From an uncultured Emticicia sp. (GTDB taxonomy: Bacteria; Bacteroidota; Bacteroidia; Cytophagales; Spirosomataceae), in the NCBI RefSeq assembly GCF_937903345.1, contig NZ_CALCZQ010000068.1:1-64000 (forward strand): a stretch of 64,000 bases of DNA, read 5' to 3'. A model generated the notes under the pieces. It saw only the letters and a list, made by a program, of their open reading frames with translations. It was not told where the DNA came from and did not search any database. Made by a program: the position numbers and the translations under genes. Positions 1-7,850 of the stretch are shown one piece after another; within the stretch, counting starts at the first letter, position 1, and every line of letters begins with the position of its first letter.

Positions 1-33
1 TTTGCAACATATGTCTTTTTTATATTACCTTTG
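1..33 (+). promoter_or_regulatory. Bacteroidota-type promoter for the tRNA-like RNA
   Basis: TTTG at 1-4 and TACCTTTG at 26-33, separated by 21 nt, match the Bacteroidota vegetative consensus TTTG-N19-21-TAnnTTTG. The start would be near base 40, about 55 nt before the structured RNA at 94-254. A very strong terminator follows that RNA, so the two signals frame one short transcription unit with no ORF. The assignment is by eye. Confidence 0.6.
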
Positions 34-93
34 TACTATCAAAATAAGACAAAGCACCTTAAATTATAACATGTCTTAAATTATGATTTATAT

Positions 94-254
94 TGTAAGG
101 TGATGAAATTGGCAGCCATGCCCTCCTGTCTCGGGGGTGGTGAATATAGGACAAACGCAGCATAATGCCGGACTTTCTTAGTCGACTGGGATGGACCACC
201 AAATTTGTACTGTGGCTAACTACACCGTGGGCGGTTCGACTCCCCCTCTTACAG
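94..254 (+). ncRNA. tRNA-like structured RNA with a very long variable region
   Basis: The ends fold as a class II-like tRNA. Acceptor TGTAAGG (94-100) pairs with TCTTACA (247-253), with one G-U pair. U8 and G9 follow, then D-stem ATG/CAT (103-105/117-119) with a GG-containing loop. The anticodon stem is CCCTC/GGGGG (121-125/133-137) with a 7-nt loop (126-132), which would read GTC. The T-arm at 230-246 carries the loop TTCGACT and one C-C mismatch in its stem. Between anticodon stem and T-arm lie about 92 nt instead of the usual 4-20. This insert can form TGGTG/CACCA (138-142/197-201) and TGTGG/CTACA (211-215/220-224). No CCA is encoded; G254 would be the discriminator. It is not a tmRNA: it has an intact D-arm and anticodon arm and no tag reading frame. 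It could be an unusual tRNA, a tRNA with an inserted sequence, a tRNA-derived regulatory RNA or a decaying tRNA. The fold is seen; the function is unknown. Confidence 0.6.
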
Positions 255-260
255 CAAGCG

Positions 261-316
261 AAAAAAAAGTATGAAAGAACATTTTATTTCATAAATATCT
301 TTCATACTTTTTTTTC
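261..316 (+). terminator. Strong intrinsic terminator after the tRNA-like RNA
   Basis: A perfect 18-bp inverted repeat: AAAAAAAAGTATGAAAGA (261-278) and its reverse complement at 299-316, with a 20-nt loop and a run of eight T at the end. It begins only 6 nt after the tRNA-like fold ends, so the RNA is probably transcribed as a separate unit. The flanking A and T runs also make it plausible in the other direction. Confidence 0.85.
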
Positions 317-378
317 GAGTATTTTTGCTTAGTAAAAATATTATTTGGTTTTTAGTTTGTTGATGAAGTGTAATTGCG

Positions 379-413
379 ACACGCAATCCCGAATTGAGGT
401 TTGCGTGTTTTTT
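379..413 (+). terminator. Terminator-like hairpin upstream of the DUF819 gene
   Basis: ACACGCAA (379-386) and TTGCGTGT (401-408) form an 8-bp stem with a 14-nt loop, followed by T-rich sequence to 413. It lies about 75 nt before the DUF819 start codon. It may be a second stop for read-through from the upstream RNA, or an attenuator in the DUF819 leader. Confidence 0.5.
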
Positions 414-489
414 TATGTTTTAAAAACGCTATTGTTTTATTTCCAATCAAGAATCATTTACTTTGTGATTCCTACTGAAACAAACCAAA

Positions 490-1734
490 ATGATGATACA
501 AGAAAAAGCTTTTTTTACAAACGATGCTGTAGTGCTTGGTATTTTAATGGCAACTTTAGCCTTAGTATTTTTTTCAACTAAAGTTAGGCTGTTTGAAAAG
601 TTTTATAAGATTGTACCATCTATTCTCCTTTGCTTTTTTATTCCAGGTTTATTGAGTTCGTTTAATGTTATTTCGGCTGCTGATTCGCAGCTTGATGAAA
701 TAGCCTCTCGTTTTTTCTTGCCTACTTGCTTGGTTTTTTTTACATTAAGTATTGATATTAGGGCAATCAGGCAGCTTGGTGGAAAAGCATTATTCGTGTT
801 TTTTGCTGGGGCATTGGGTGTGATGGTTGGTGGGCCAGTGGCGATATGGGTTGGAAAAATACTCGACCCAAATTTTTTGGGAAAAGATGGTGAAGAAATT
901 TGGCGAGGATTAGCAACCATCGCAGGAAGTTGGACGGGTGGGAATGCAAATCAATTGGCATTAAAAGAAATTTTTCAACCATCACCATCGGTGTTTGCAC
1001 AAACTAGCTTAATCGATGTACTTTTTGCTGAAATTTGGTTAGGAATTCTCTTATATTTTGTTGGAAAAGCGGCTATTATAGATAAAAAAATGAAAGCGGA
1101 TGCTAGTATTATTAAAGCATTACAAGAAAGAGTTGAAATTGAAAGTACTAAACAGAAAAATCCGACCTTTCAAGAATTATTTATGGTTCTGGCGGTCGGG
1201 TTTGGAATAACTGGCTTTGCTCATTTTGTTGCTGATTTAATTGCTCCATTCATTGAATTAAATTTTCCAAATTTAAAAGCCTACAGTTTAGCCTCAAAAT
1301 CGTTTTGGATTGTTACTATTGCTTCGCTTTCTGGCTTTTCTCTTTCTAATACCAAAGCAAGAAACCTTGAACAATTCGGTGCTTCTAAAATTGGGACTCT
1401 GTTTTTATACTTCCTGATTGCTACCATCGGTATGCAACTGCATATTTTTGAAGCCTTAAAAAATCCGTTATTGTTTTTTATTGGTTTTATTTGGATTCTA
1501 ATTCACGCATTTTTTACTATTGTTGCATCATATTTAGTAAAGGCTCCTTTTTTCTTTACTGCCGTTGGTTCACAAGCTAATGTTGGGGGGGTAGCTTCTG
1601 CATCGGTAGTGGCAGCAGCCTTTAATCCTGCTCTTGCTCCAATTGGTGTTTTACTGGCCATACTGGGCAATGCAGTTGGCACCTACTGTGGCTATGTGAC
1701 GGGGATTGTCATGCAGTGGATTTCTAATTCATAA
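490..1734 (+). CDS. DUF819 family membrane protein
   Basis: 414 aa, almost entirely hydrophobic segments with short loops, resembling the DUF819 (YjcL-like) family of ten-or-more-helix inner-membrane proteins. Family-like stretches include the segment around residues 70-120 with IASRFFLPTCLVFFTLSID and the glycine-rich AGSWTGGNAN near 150. The C-terminal half ends with a second glycine-rich helix pair near VGSQANVGGVASASVV. The family is related to transporters but has no agreed substrate. Two adjacent ATG codons open the frame; I use the first. It stands alone, 110 bp before a Wzi-family gene on the same strand. Confidence 0.85.
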   Translation: MMIQEKAFFTNDAVVLGILMATLALVFFSTKVRLFEKFYKIVPSILLCFFIPGLLSSFNVISAADSQLDEIASRFFLPTCLVFFTLSIDIRAIRQLGGKALFVFFAGALGVMVGGPVAIWVGKILDPNFLGKDGEEIWRGLATIAGSWTGGNANQLALKEIFQPSPSVFAQTSLIDVLFAEIWLGILLYFVGKAAIIDKKMKADASIIKALQERVEIESTKQKNPTFQELFMVLAVGFGITGFAHFVADLIAPFIELNFPNLKAYSLASKSFWIVTIASLSGFSLSNTKARNLEQFGASKIGTLFLYFLIATIGMQLHIFEALKNPLLFFIGFIWILIHAFFTIVASYLVKAPFFFTAVGSQANVGGVASASVVAAAFNPALAPIGVLLAILGNAVGTYCGYVTGIVMQWISNS

Positions 1735-1845
1735 AAACCTCAATTAGCAAATTAGGCTTTTTGTTTACCAAATGTTATTTTCATTGGATAGAACTTTACC
1801 GTAGGCATTATTTTTGTTAATTTTTTAACATATAATAGATCAAAC

Positions 1846-3315
1846 ATGAAAAAAATATTTGTCTTTTGGTTAAGCTTATTTGAGGTATGTAATGCTCAAC
1901 TGCATCCACCAAAAAAGTTTGATTATAGATTTGAAATAGGAGGTTATTTTTCAATAACGAATAAACTACCATTTTGGCAAAGTGCCAATCAGTTTGGAAG
2001 TATTCCGAGTGACTTGCCTGCCTTTCTTTGTCGCCAAAGTATCAAAACTCATAAAGATACACTTAATAGATTTTTTAGATTTGATTACGGCTTTGAAGTC
2101 GTTACGATTTTTGGTAAAAATCCTCAATTCTTATTTCCCGAAGGTTTTCTCTGTACTAAACTTGGAAAATTTGAATTATATGCTGGTCGAAGAAAAGAAA
2201 TTTTTGGAATTGTTGATACCCTTCTTTCATCTGGATCGGCATCTTGGTCAGGAAACGCCATGCCTATTCCTAAAGTGCAGATTGGAATGCCAAATTACAC
2301 GAAGTTGTTTTTTAATTGGTTGAGTTTTAAAGGCACTTTCTCTCATGGGTGGTATGGTAATCAGACTTTTACTAAAGGACATTATTTGCACCAAAAGTCA
2401 TTATACTTTAGATTAGGAAAATCTGCTTCGATGTTAAATCTTTATGGTGGATTTGTGCATAATGTTACTTGGGGTGGAACACCCAAGAATATTCTTCCGG
2501 TTGGAGATGACCGACTTTTAAATGGTAAGTTTCCTGCCGATTGGTATGTTTATGGAAATGTGGTTTTACCATTGAAAGGACTTTGGCGACAGACCAATAA
2601 ACATTATACCTATAATGCTTTCGAAACTGCCAATCATTTCGGTAATCAACTGGGCACTGTTGACGCTGCTGCTGAATTTAAATTTAAGCATAGCAAACTT
2701 TTGGTATACCGACAGTTTTTATTTGAAGATGGTCAATTATTTGGATTAACTAATACAGATGATGGAATTTATGGTTTGAGTTTTTCGCCAAACCCAAAAT
2801 CTTCGTTTAAAAAAGTGGTCTTTGAATATTTGTTTACTAAAAATCAAGGCAGATACGTGGCAGGCATTGGAAGGCTACTAAATTTGCCAGATAGGCACCC
2901 AAACGAAGAAAGCTTTCTGTTTAATCATCAACAATATTTTGATGGTTGGTCATATAATCAACGAACCTTAGGAACTCCTTTTCTAACTCCCGAACAAAAT
3001 ATTAGAAATGAGAATCAACTTGGTAATAGTAATGTTTTTGTTAATAACAATAGAATATGGGCATTTTATGGGGCTTTATTAAACCAAATTGGTACAATAA
3101 GTTTCTCTAATAAACTTTCGTTTAGTAGAAATTTTGGTAATACAAGCCTGTTAGGAAAAGTAATTCAGCCAGTTGATCAAATTTCTTATTCGGTTAATAC
3201 CGTAATACCAATCCGTAAATTAAAAGCAGATTTGAATTTGAATATTTCAGTTGACCACGGTGATTTGATAAAGGATAATTACGGAAGCTATATCTCAATA
3301 ATAAAAAGCTGGTGA
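1846..3315 (+). CDS. Capsule assembly Wzi family outer-membrane protein
   Basis: 489 aa. An N-terminal signal peptide ends near residue 17 (VCNAQ). The rest has the alternating aromatic and polar pattern of an outer-membrane beta-barrel, and its motifs (FEIGGYFS near the start, YAGRRKE, HNVTWGG) resemble the Wzi/capsule-assembly barrels found in many Bacteroidota. E. coli Wzi is an outer-membrane lectin that anchors capsule; whether the homologue does this here is inference. No other capsule or O-antigen gene is in the window, so the context does not support or deny that role. The stop is TGA at the end of an open beta-strand-like tail, as expected for a barrel. Confidence 0.75.
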   Translation: MKKIFVFWLSLFEVCNAQLHPPKKFDYRFEIGGYFSITNKLPFWQSANQFGSIPSDLPAFLCRQSIKTHKDTLNRFFRFDYGFEVVTIFGKNPQFLFPEGFLCTKLGKFELYAGRRKEIFGIVDTLLSSGSASWSGNAMPIPKVQIGMPNYTKLFFNWLSFKGTFSHGWYGNQTFTKGHYLHQKSLYFRLGKSASMLNLYGGFVHNVTWGGTPKNILPVGDDRLLNGKFPADWYVYGNVVLPLKGLWRQTNKHYTYNAFETANHFGNQLGTVDAAAEFKFKHSKLLVYRQFLFEDGQLFGLTNTDDGIYGLSFSPNPKSSFKKVVFEYLFTKNQGRYVAGIGRLLNLPDRHPNEESFLFNHQQYFDGWSYNQRTLGTPFLTPEQNIRNENQLGNSNVFVNNNRIWAFYGALLNQIGTISFSNKLSFSRNFGNTSLLGKVIQPVDQISYSVNTVIPIRKLKADLNLNISVDHGDLIKDNYGSYISIIKSW

Positions 3316-3427
3316 TGTTTTTCTTTGATGTCACAATGAATATTTTCTAATTTTAATCTAACTCATGCAACATATTTCAATCAAATAATCGTCTTTATAA
3401 TAAAATGGCAAAATATTTATCATTAAA

Positions 3428-3631
3428 ATGCCATATTTATTGATGATTGAAATGAGAACGAAAATAATTTTAAAGGATTCTCTAGGCAAGGTTCTTGAGA
3501 TACGCGAACTCGAAAATGGTACGAATAACGAGTTTGATATTGAAAAATTAAACGATGGAGTCTATTTTGTAGAGTTGATTTTGCCTCATGGTAAGGTAAT
3601 TACACATCAATTTACAGTTAATCACAAATAA
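3428..3631 (+). CDS. Orphan T9SS type A sorting-domain-like peptide
   Basis: 67 aa. From about residue 11 the sequence reads as the beta-strand pattern of a T9SS C-terminal sorting domain: KIILKDSLGKVLEIREL, then LNDGVYFVELIL, then ITHQFTVNHK at the extreme C-terminus. Such domains normally form the last 70-80 residues of a large exported protein with a signal peptide. Here an in-frame stop at 3401-3403 closes the frame upstream, and there is no signal peptide or cargo. It may be the surviving tail of a deleted gene, or a small protein of its own. Several Met codons near the start (residues 1, 6 and 9) leave the start uncertain. Confidence 0.5.
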   Translation: MPYLLMIEMRTKIILKDSLGKVLEIRELENGTNNEFDIEKLNDGVYFVELILPHGKVITHQFTVNHK

Positions 3632-3646
3632 GAAACTATAAAATGA

Positions 3647-3669
3647 GTGGCATGATTTTATCATACCAC
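3647..3669. terminator. Hairpin between convergent genes
   Basis: GTGGCATGAT (3647-3656) pairs with ATCATACCAC (3660-3669) with one mismatch and a 3-nt loop, in the short space between the sorting-domain ORF and the end of folD. There is no strong U tract on either side, so it is a weak candidate for a shared terminator. Confidence 0.4.
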
Positions 3670-3676
3670 CAAGGTT

Positions 3677-4558
3677 TTATTTATATATTTCTCTTCTTGC
3701 TGCAAGTAAGGTATTGTACATTAACGCTGCCACTGTCATAAGTCCAACACCCCCAGGTACGGGTGTTATAAAGCTACATTTCGGGGCAACCTCATCAAAT
3801 TTTACATCTCCTTTTAGTGCGAAGCCGCTTTTCTTTGAAGTATCAATCACCCTCGTTAGACCAACATCAATTACAACTGCACCTTCTTTTACCATATCTG
3901 CAGTAATAAATTCTGGCTTGCCAAGGGCTGCCACCAAAATATCAGCTTGCCTGGTTATTTCAGTAAGATTTTTTGTTTTGCTGTGTACTAACGATACCGT
4001 ACAGTTTCCTGGGTAAGTATTTCGTTGCATTAAAATACTCATTGGCAACCCTACAATTTGGCTTCTTCCAACTACAACACAGTGTTTTCCAGCAGTTTCG
4101 ATTTTATAGCGTTTGATTAATTCCAAAACTCCAAAAGGTGTTGCAGAAATATAGGCAGGTAATCCTTTGGCCATGCGACCAATATTTATTGGATGAAAAC
4201 CATCAACGTCTTTCCGTGGCTCGATGGCCTCAATTATTTTATCTACGTTTATGTGGGCAGGAAGAGGAAGCTGAACTATGAAACCATCAACATCATCATC
4301 GTTGTTGAGTTGTTGAATAATTTCGAGAACTTCGTCTTCGGTAGTACATAAATCTCTGCGAATTAGTGTTGATTTAAAACCAATTTCTTCGCATGACCTG
4401 ATTTTACTCGCCACGTAAGTTTCGCTTGCACCGTTGTCGCCAATCAATATTGCTGCTAAATGTGGAATTTTGCCACCATTCGCTATTTGTTTCTCTACTT
4501 CTACTTTGAGTTCTTGCTTGACTTGAGCCGAAATAATTTTACCATCAATGATTGTCAT
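3677..4558 (-). CDS. folD: Bifunctional methylenetetrahydrofolate dehydrogenase/methenyltetrahydrofolate cyclohydrolase
   Basis: 293 aa, usual length for FolD, which interconverts 5,10-methylene-, 5,10-methenyl- and 10-formyl-tetrahydrofolate with NADP in the cytoplasm. The N-terminal catalytic domain holds the family signature YVASKIRSCEEIG, whose Lys is the catalytic residue, and DGFIVQLPLPAHI. The segment KDVDGFHPINIGR follows. The Rossmann part has VVVGRSQIVGLPMSILM, and the C-terminal TPVPGGVGLMTVAALM is the second family signature. Start is ATG. It is transcribed alone on the minus strand, 79 bp downstream of a kinase gene on the same strand, with its own promoter-like site. Confidence 0.97.
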   Translation of the reverse strand: MTIIDGKIISAQVKQELKVEVEKQIANGGKIPHLAAILIGDNGASETYVASKIRSCEEIGFKSTLIRRDLCTTEDEVLEIIQQLNNDDDVDGFIVQLPLPAHINVDKIIEAIEPRKDVDGFHPINIGRMAKGLPAYISATPFGVLELIKRYKIETAGKHCVVVGRSQIVGLPMSILMQRNTYPGNCTVSLVHSKTKNLTEITRQADILVAALGKPEFITADMVKEGAVVIDVGLTRVIDTSKKSGFALKGDVKFDEVAPKCSFITPVPGGVGLMTVAALMYNTLLAARREIYK

Positions 4559-4582
4559 GGACCTGATTTTTTATTTAAAACA

Positions 4583-4590
4583 CAAAGATA
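4583..4590 (-). promoter_or_regulatory. Possible -7 element for folD
   Basis: The minus strand reads TATCTTTG here, an exact TAnnTTTG match. The -33 region 20 nt upstream is A/T rich without a clean TTTG. It lies about 25 nt before the folD start codon, implying a very short leader. Confidence 0.4.
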
Positions 4591-4637
4591 CGGCAATGTA
4601 TTAAGAATTGAAAATTATGATGGGGTCATCCAAGCGA

Positions 4638-5162
4638 TTAAGAATTTGGACTGCTAACTAAATTAAGGCTTCTTATAACTTTTTCCATATCAAATTCATC
4701 TTCACCGCTTATATTTACAATTCCTTTTAAAACTTTACTTGGTTTTCCATATTTTAAGAAAGATTGCCAAACGTGGTCAATAAACCATGTTGGTTCATAT
4801 CCCCAACGAATATCCATTGCCCTTCGAATCAAAAATGTACGTTTTGATATTTTTACATGAAATTTTTTATCGTAATTTTGATTAATATTTTCGTCATAAA
4901 ATGCAAACAATCCTTCGGCAATTATTATATCGAATCGGGTTCTAAAAAGTTCTATAACTTCATTATATTGTTTAAAATCAATAGATTGTGGCGACTCCCA
5001 ATCAGTTTTATTTTTTATTTTGGGAATTTTAGTTTCAGGAAAAACAAAATCATCTTGATGTAAAATGATAGCTTTTTTTCCATTTTTTCTGAAATATGTT
5101 ACCAATAAATTAGCGAGGGTACTTTTTCCAGAACGGCTCACACCTCCAATACCAATAATCAT
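4638..5162 (-). CDS. Nicotinamide riboside kinase-like P-loop kinase
   Basis: 174 aa. Walker A GGVSRSGKST lies at residues 6-15. It is followed by HQDDF near residue 36, as in the uridine kinase/nicotinamide riboside kinase group. The segment DIIIAEGLFAFYD matches the second acidic motif, and DHVWQSFLKYGKP near residue 128 resembles the conserved segment of eukaryotic-type NRK proteins. By family it would phosphorylate a riboside, plausibly nicotinamide riboside for NAD salvage; the exact substrate cannot be read from sequence. Bacterial NadR-type NRK is a different fold arrangement, so this is an NRK1-like version. It is transcribed toward folD, but there is no clear functional link. Confidence 0.7.
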   Translation of the reverse strand: MIIGIGGVSRSGKSTLANLLVTYFRKNGKKAIILHQDDFVFPETKIPKIKNKTDWESPQSIDFKQYNEVIELFRTRFDIIIAEGLFAFYDENINQNYDKKFHVKISKRTFLIRRAMDIRWGYEPTWFIDHVWQSFLKYGKPSKVLKGIVNISGEDEFDMEKVIRSLNLVSSPNS

Positions 5163-5266
5163 GCTTTATTAAAGTAAATTCACTATTAAGTTAGATTCTT
5201 ACATTTTATTACAAAGAAAATTAAAATTGATTATATTTAGATCAAAATTTCAAAAACCCTTTAAAA

Positions 5267-5437
5267 ATGGATAAAGATAGACTTTCTTATTATGCAAGTT
5301 ATGTTGCAATTTTCTGCGGTATCTTTCTTCTCTTAATGAAACTTTATTTACAAGATAAATCTACTACCAATCTTACAATGGCTCTTTTATTCGTATCAAT
5401 TGGTATTATTGGACTGAGACTATACCATAAAAAATAA
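5267..5437 (+). CDS. Small two-helix membrane protein
   Basis: 56 aa, ATG to TAA. It starts MDKDRLSYYASYV and ends with the basic tail RLYHKK. Two hydrophobic stretches (about residues 11-27 and 37-51) flank a short polar loop (LQDKSTTN), giving a helical hairpin with charged ends. The frame sits in the 322-bp space between the kinase and the amidohydrolase gene and fills about half of it. It was found by reading frames directly. No family is recognised. Coding potential rests on the membrane-protein pattern and the AT-rich but sensible codon use. Confidence 0.55.
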   Translation: MDKDRLSYYASYVAIFCGIFLLLMKLYLQDKSTTNLTMALLFVSIGIIGLRLYHKK

Positions 5438-5484
5438 AATATTTTAATATAAATTGATTATCTGGCACCTCATCTTTTAAAAAA

Positions 5485-6759
5485 ATGCACAAAAGAAAAA
5501 TTCTATTATTATTATCTTCAATCATTATCTTCAATGAATTATACGCACAAAATTTGATTTATCTTCGTCCTGAAAGAGTTTTTGATGGCGAAAATATATT
5601 TGAAAAATATGGGGTAATAATTAAAGGTGACAAAATAGAACTATTTGATAGTCAATCGAATATCGAAAAGAATTTGCCAAAAGATATTAATATTATTGAT
5701 TTAAAAAATTCAACGCTCTTACCAGGCCTTATAGAAGGGCATACCCATCTTTTCTTGCATCCTTATAACGTAGTAGCTTGGGACGACCAAGTGCTGAAAG
5801 AAGCTCGTTCTTACAGAACTGCAAGAGCTGTTATTCATGCTGAGAAAACGCTTAAGGCGGGCTTTACGACTGCTCGTGATTTAGGTACTGAAGGAGCAGA
5901 GTTTGATGATGTCGGATTAAAAAAAGCCATTGATGATGGTGTAATTCTTGGGCCTAGGCTACTGATTGCTACCAAAGCATTGATTGCAACGGGTAGTTAT
6001 GCTCCGAAAAACTTTTCACCTGATATAAAAGTGCCTCAGGGAGCAGAAGAAGCAGACGGAATTGATGATCTGATAAAAAAAACACGCAATCAGATTGGGC
6101 ATGGAGCAGATTTAATAAAAATATATGCTGATTATCGTTGGGGATTGCGTGGTGAAGCCGCTCCTACATTTACTTTGGACGAAATAAAACTCATTGTAGC
6201 TACTGCTCAAAGTGCTGGGCGACCAACGGTTGCTCACGCTTCGACAGTTGAAGGGATGAGACGTGCAATTTTAGGAGGTGTAGAAACTATAGAACATGGT
6301 GATAATGGCACTCTCGAAGTATGGAAATTGATGGCTGAAAAAAAAGTTTATTTGTGTGCGACGTTGGCGGCAGGGGATGCTATAAGTCAGTATAGAGGTT
6401 GGAAAAAGGGAGTTGATGAAGAACCTGAGCGAATAAAGAAAAAACGTTTGTCCTTTAAACAAGCAATGGATGCGGGAGTAAAGATTTGTTTTGGTGGTGA
6501 TGTTGGCGTTTTTGCACACGGTGATAATGCTCGAGAATTCGAGATGATGGTTGAATACGGAATGAACCCTTTAGAGGCACTAAAATCAGCAACAAGTGTA
6601 AATGCAGATGCTTTTCATGTCAATAATGAGGTAGGACGTATTAGAAAAGGGCTTTTAGCAGATATTTTGGTGGTTGATGGAAATCCATTTCAGCATATTT
6701 CGGATATTCGAAAAGTAAAATTTGTAATGAAAAATGGAAAATTGATAAATTTACAATAA
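5485..6759 (+). CDS. Secreted amidohydrolase family protein
   Basis: 424 aa with a signal peptide ending near residue 21 (ELYAQ). The metal-dependent amidohydrolase fold is clear: HTH pair at H86/H88 in LIEGHTHLFLH, a metal-bridging Lys candidate at K212 (DLIKIYAD), His ligands at H251 (VAHAS) and H271 (IEHGDN), and the active-site Asp at D337 (CFGGDVGVFAHG). The C-terminal strand GLLADILVVDGNP returns to the small beta-domain. Such imidazolonepropionase-like secreted enzymes hydrolyse cyclic amides or dipeptides; the substrate is not predictable. The 3' end overlaps the convergent DUF1460 gene by 9 nt. Confidence 0.88.
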   Translation: MHKRKILLLLSSIIIFNELYAQNLIYLRPERVFDGENIFEKYGVIIKGDKIELFDSQSNIEKNLPKDINIIDLKNSTLLPGLIEGHTHLFLHPYNVVAWDDQVLKEARSYRTARAVIHAEKTLKAGFTTARDLGTEGAEFDDVGLKKAIDDGVILGPRLLIATKALIATGSYAPKNFSPDIKVPQGAEEADGIDDLIKKTRNQIGHGADLIKIYADYRWGLRGEAAPTFTLDEIKLIVATAQSAGRPTVAHASTVEGMRRAILGGVETIEHGDNGTLEVWKLMAEKKVYLCATLAAGDAISQYRGWKKGVDEEPERIKKKRLSFKQAMDAGVKICFGGDVGVFAHGDNAREFEMMVEYGMNPLEALKSATSVNADAFHVNNEVGRIRKGLLADILVVDGNPFQHISDIRKVKFVMKNGKLINLQ

Positions 6760-7572
6760 TCTTAGCACAGATATACCAGAATGTTTGTTGATTCTGTTTA
6801 AATAATCTACTAAAAGTTCAGAAGAAATGATTACTTTTTTCTGTTCATAAGAGGCATGAAGTAAATAGATTCTGCCATTTTTCTGAATCGCAAAACCTTC
6901 ATGATTAAAATCTAATCCATCTACATTTGAGGTAATGGCGATAATATCTCCGTCTTGAATCTTGGCTTCAATTTTTTCGATTTTCCATTTGGGGATAAAA
7001 TAAAAATCAGATTCGTTTATTTTTTTTTGAAATTCTTTTATTGCCAGATATGTGTTTTCATCTTTTAAATTCGGATATAATTCTCGATTAGAAGTCATAA
7101 AATTCAAACTTTTTTTCTGTTTCATACCTCCAATTTTGCTCGTAATATCTAGTAAAATATTATTTCTCTCCGCTTGAATGATCCATTCTTTAAAGTAATG
7201 GATTCTTGATGCATATCCTTGTATTATGCTGTTTCTATAACGTAGCCCAGTCAGTTGATTTTTGTATTTTTCAAAAGATTTTGAACCAGAATGACTGATT
7301 AAGCTCATGGCAATTACGTTTTCAACAAAAGTTGAGCAGTCAAAATCTCTTAAGTTACATACTAATTGTTCTTTAGAGTTGACTTCCAATGTGCCAGCTT
7401 TGTAGGGTTTTCCAACAAAACTTTTTGCAATCATGATTGCTGTTTTAGCCATTGTTTCTTCTTGAGGTAATTTCATTTTCTGCAAAAAGATCGTTTCATC
7501 AGCATTTTGTGCAAACACGAAGTTTAATGTAAATATTGGTAAGAAAAGACAAAGTGTATTTTTAAAAAACAT
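6751..7572 (-). CDS. DUF1460 N-acetylmuramoyl-L-alanine amidase-like protein
   Basis: 273 aa with a signal peptide ending near residue 21 (FVFAQ). The DUF1460 family has an NlpC/P60-like cysteine-amidase fold. The catalytic Cys candidate is C79 in RDFDCSTFVENV, and the catalytic His candidate is in DFNHEGFAI. Family members cleave peptidoglycan-derived muropeptides in the periplasm, so a role in cell-wall recycling or remodelling is likely. It is convergent with the amidohydrolase gene, sharing 9 nt, and has a strong promoter match directly upstream. Confidence 0.85.
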   Translation of the reverse strand: MFFKNTLCLFLPIFTLNFVFAQNADETIFLQKMKLPQEETMAKTAIMIAKSFVGKPYKAGTLEVNSKEQLVCNLRDFDCSTFVENVIAMSLISHSGSKSFEKYKNQLTGLRYRNSIIQGYASRIHYFKEWIIQAERNNILLDITSKIGGMKQKKSLNFMTSNRELYPNLKDENTYLAIKEFQKKINESDFYFIPKWKIEKIEAKIQDGDIIAITSNVDGLDFNHEGFAIQKNGRIYLLHASYEQKKVIISSELLVDYLNRINKHSGISVLRLL

Positions 7573-7599
7573 TGGTTAGTTGATTTTAAGATTATTTGA

Positions 7600-7631
7600 C
7601 AAAGGTATGATTTCGCAAATTAGAATTCAAA
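7600..7631 (-). promoter_or_regulatory. Bacteroidota promoter of the DUF1460 gene
   Basis: On the minus strand TTTG (7631-7628) is followed after exactly 20 nt by TACCTTTG (7607-7600), a full match to TTTG-N19-21-TAnnTTTG. It ends 27 nt before the start codon, giving a short leader. Confidence 0.7.
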
Positions 7632-7850
7632 CGATTTTTGGTGATGATTGATCAGTATAGTTAATTCGTAAATAATTAGAGTTAAAGTCTTTCTTTGCTT
7701 AATATTTTAAATAAAATAATTTAAATAGACTATCGTCATTTAGTCAGGAAGCACGCTGTCAGATGTAAAGTTGATGGATGGAAATATATTCGTTTGCAAA
7801 TTTGTCGAATAATTTTGTACTATTACATATATAGATCGCTTTGCGGATTT

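Noticed and set aside
94..254. tmRNA (ssrA)
   Set aside because: The fold has a complete D-arm and anticodon arm, no tag reading frame, and is less than half the usual length.
345..581. A 78-residue frame overlapping the DUF819 gene start
   Set aside because: Out of frame with the well-supported DUF819 coding region and has no protein-like pattern.
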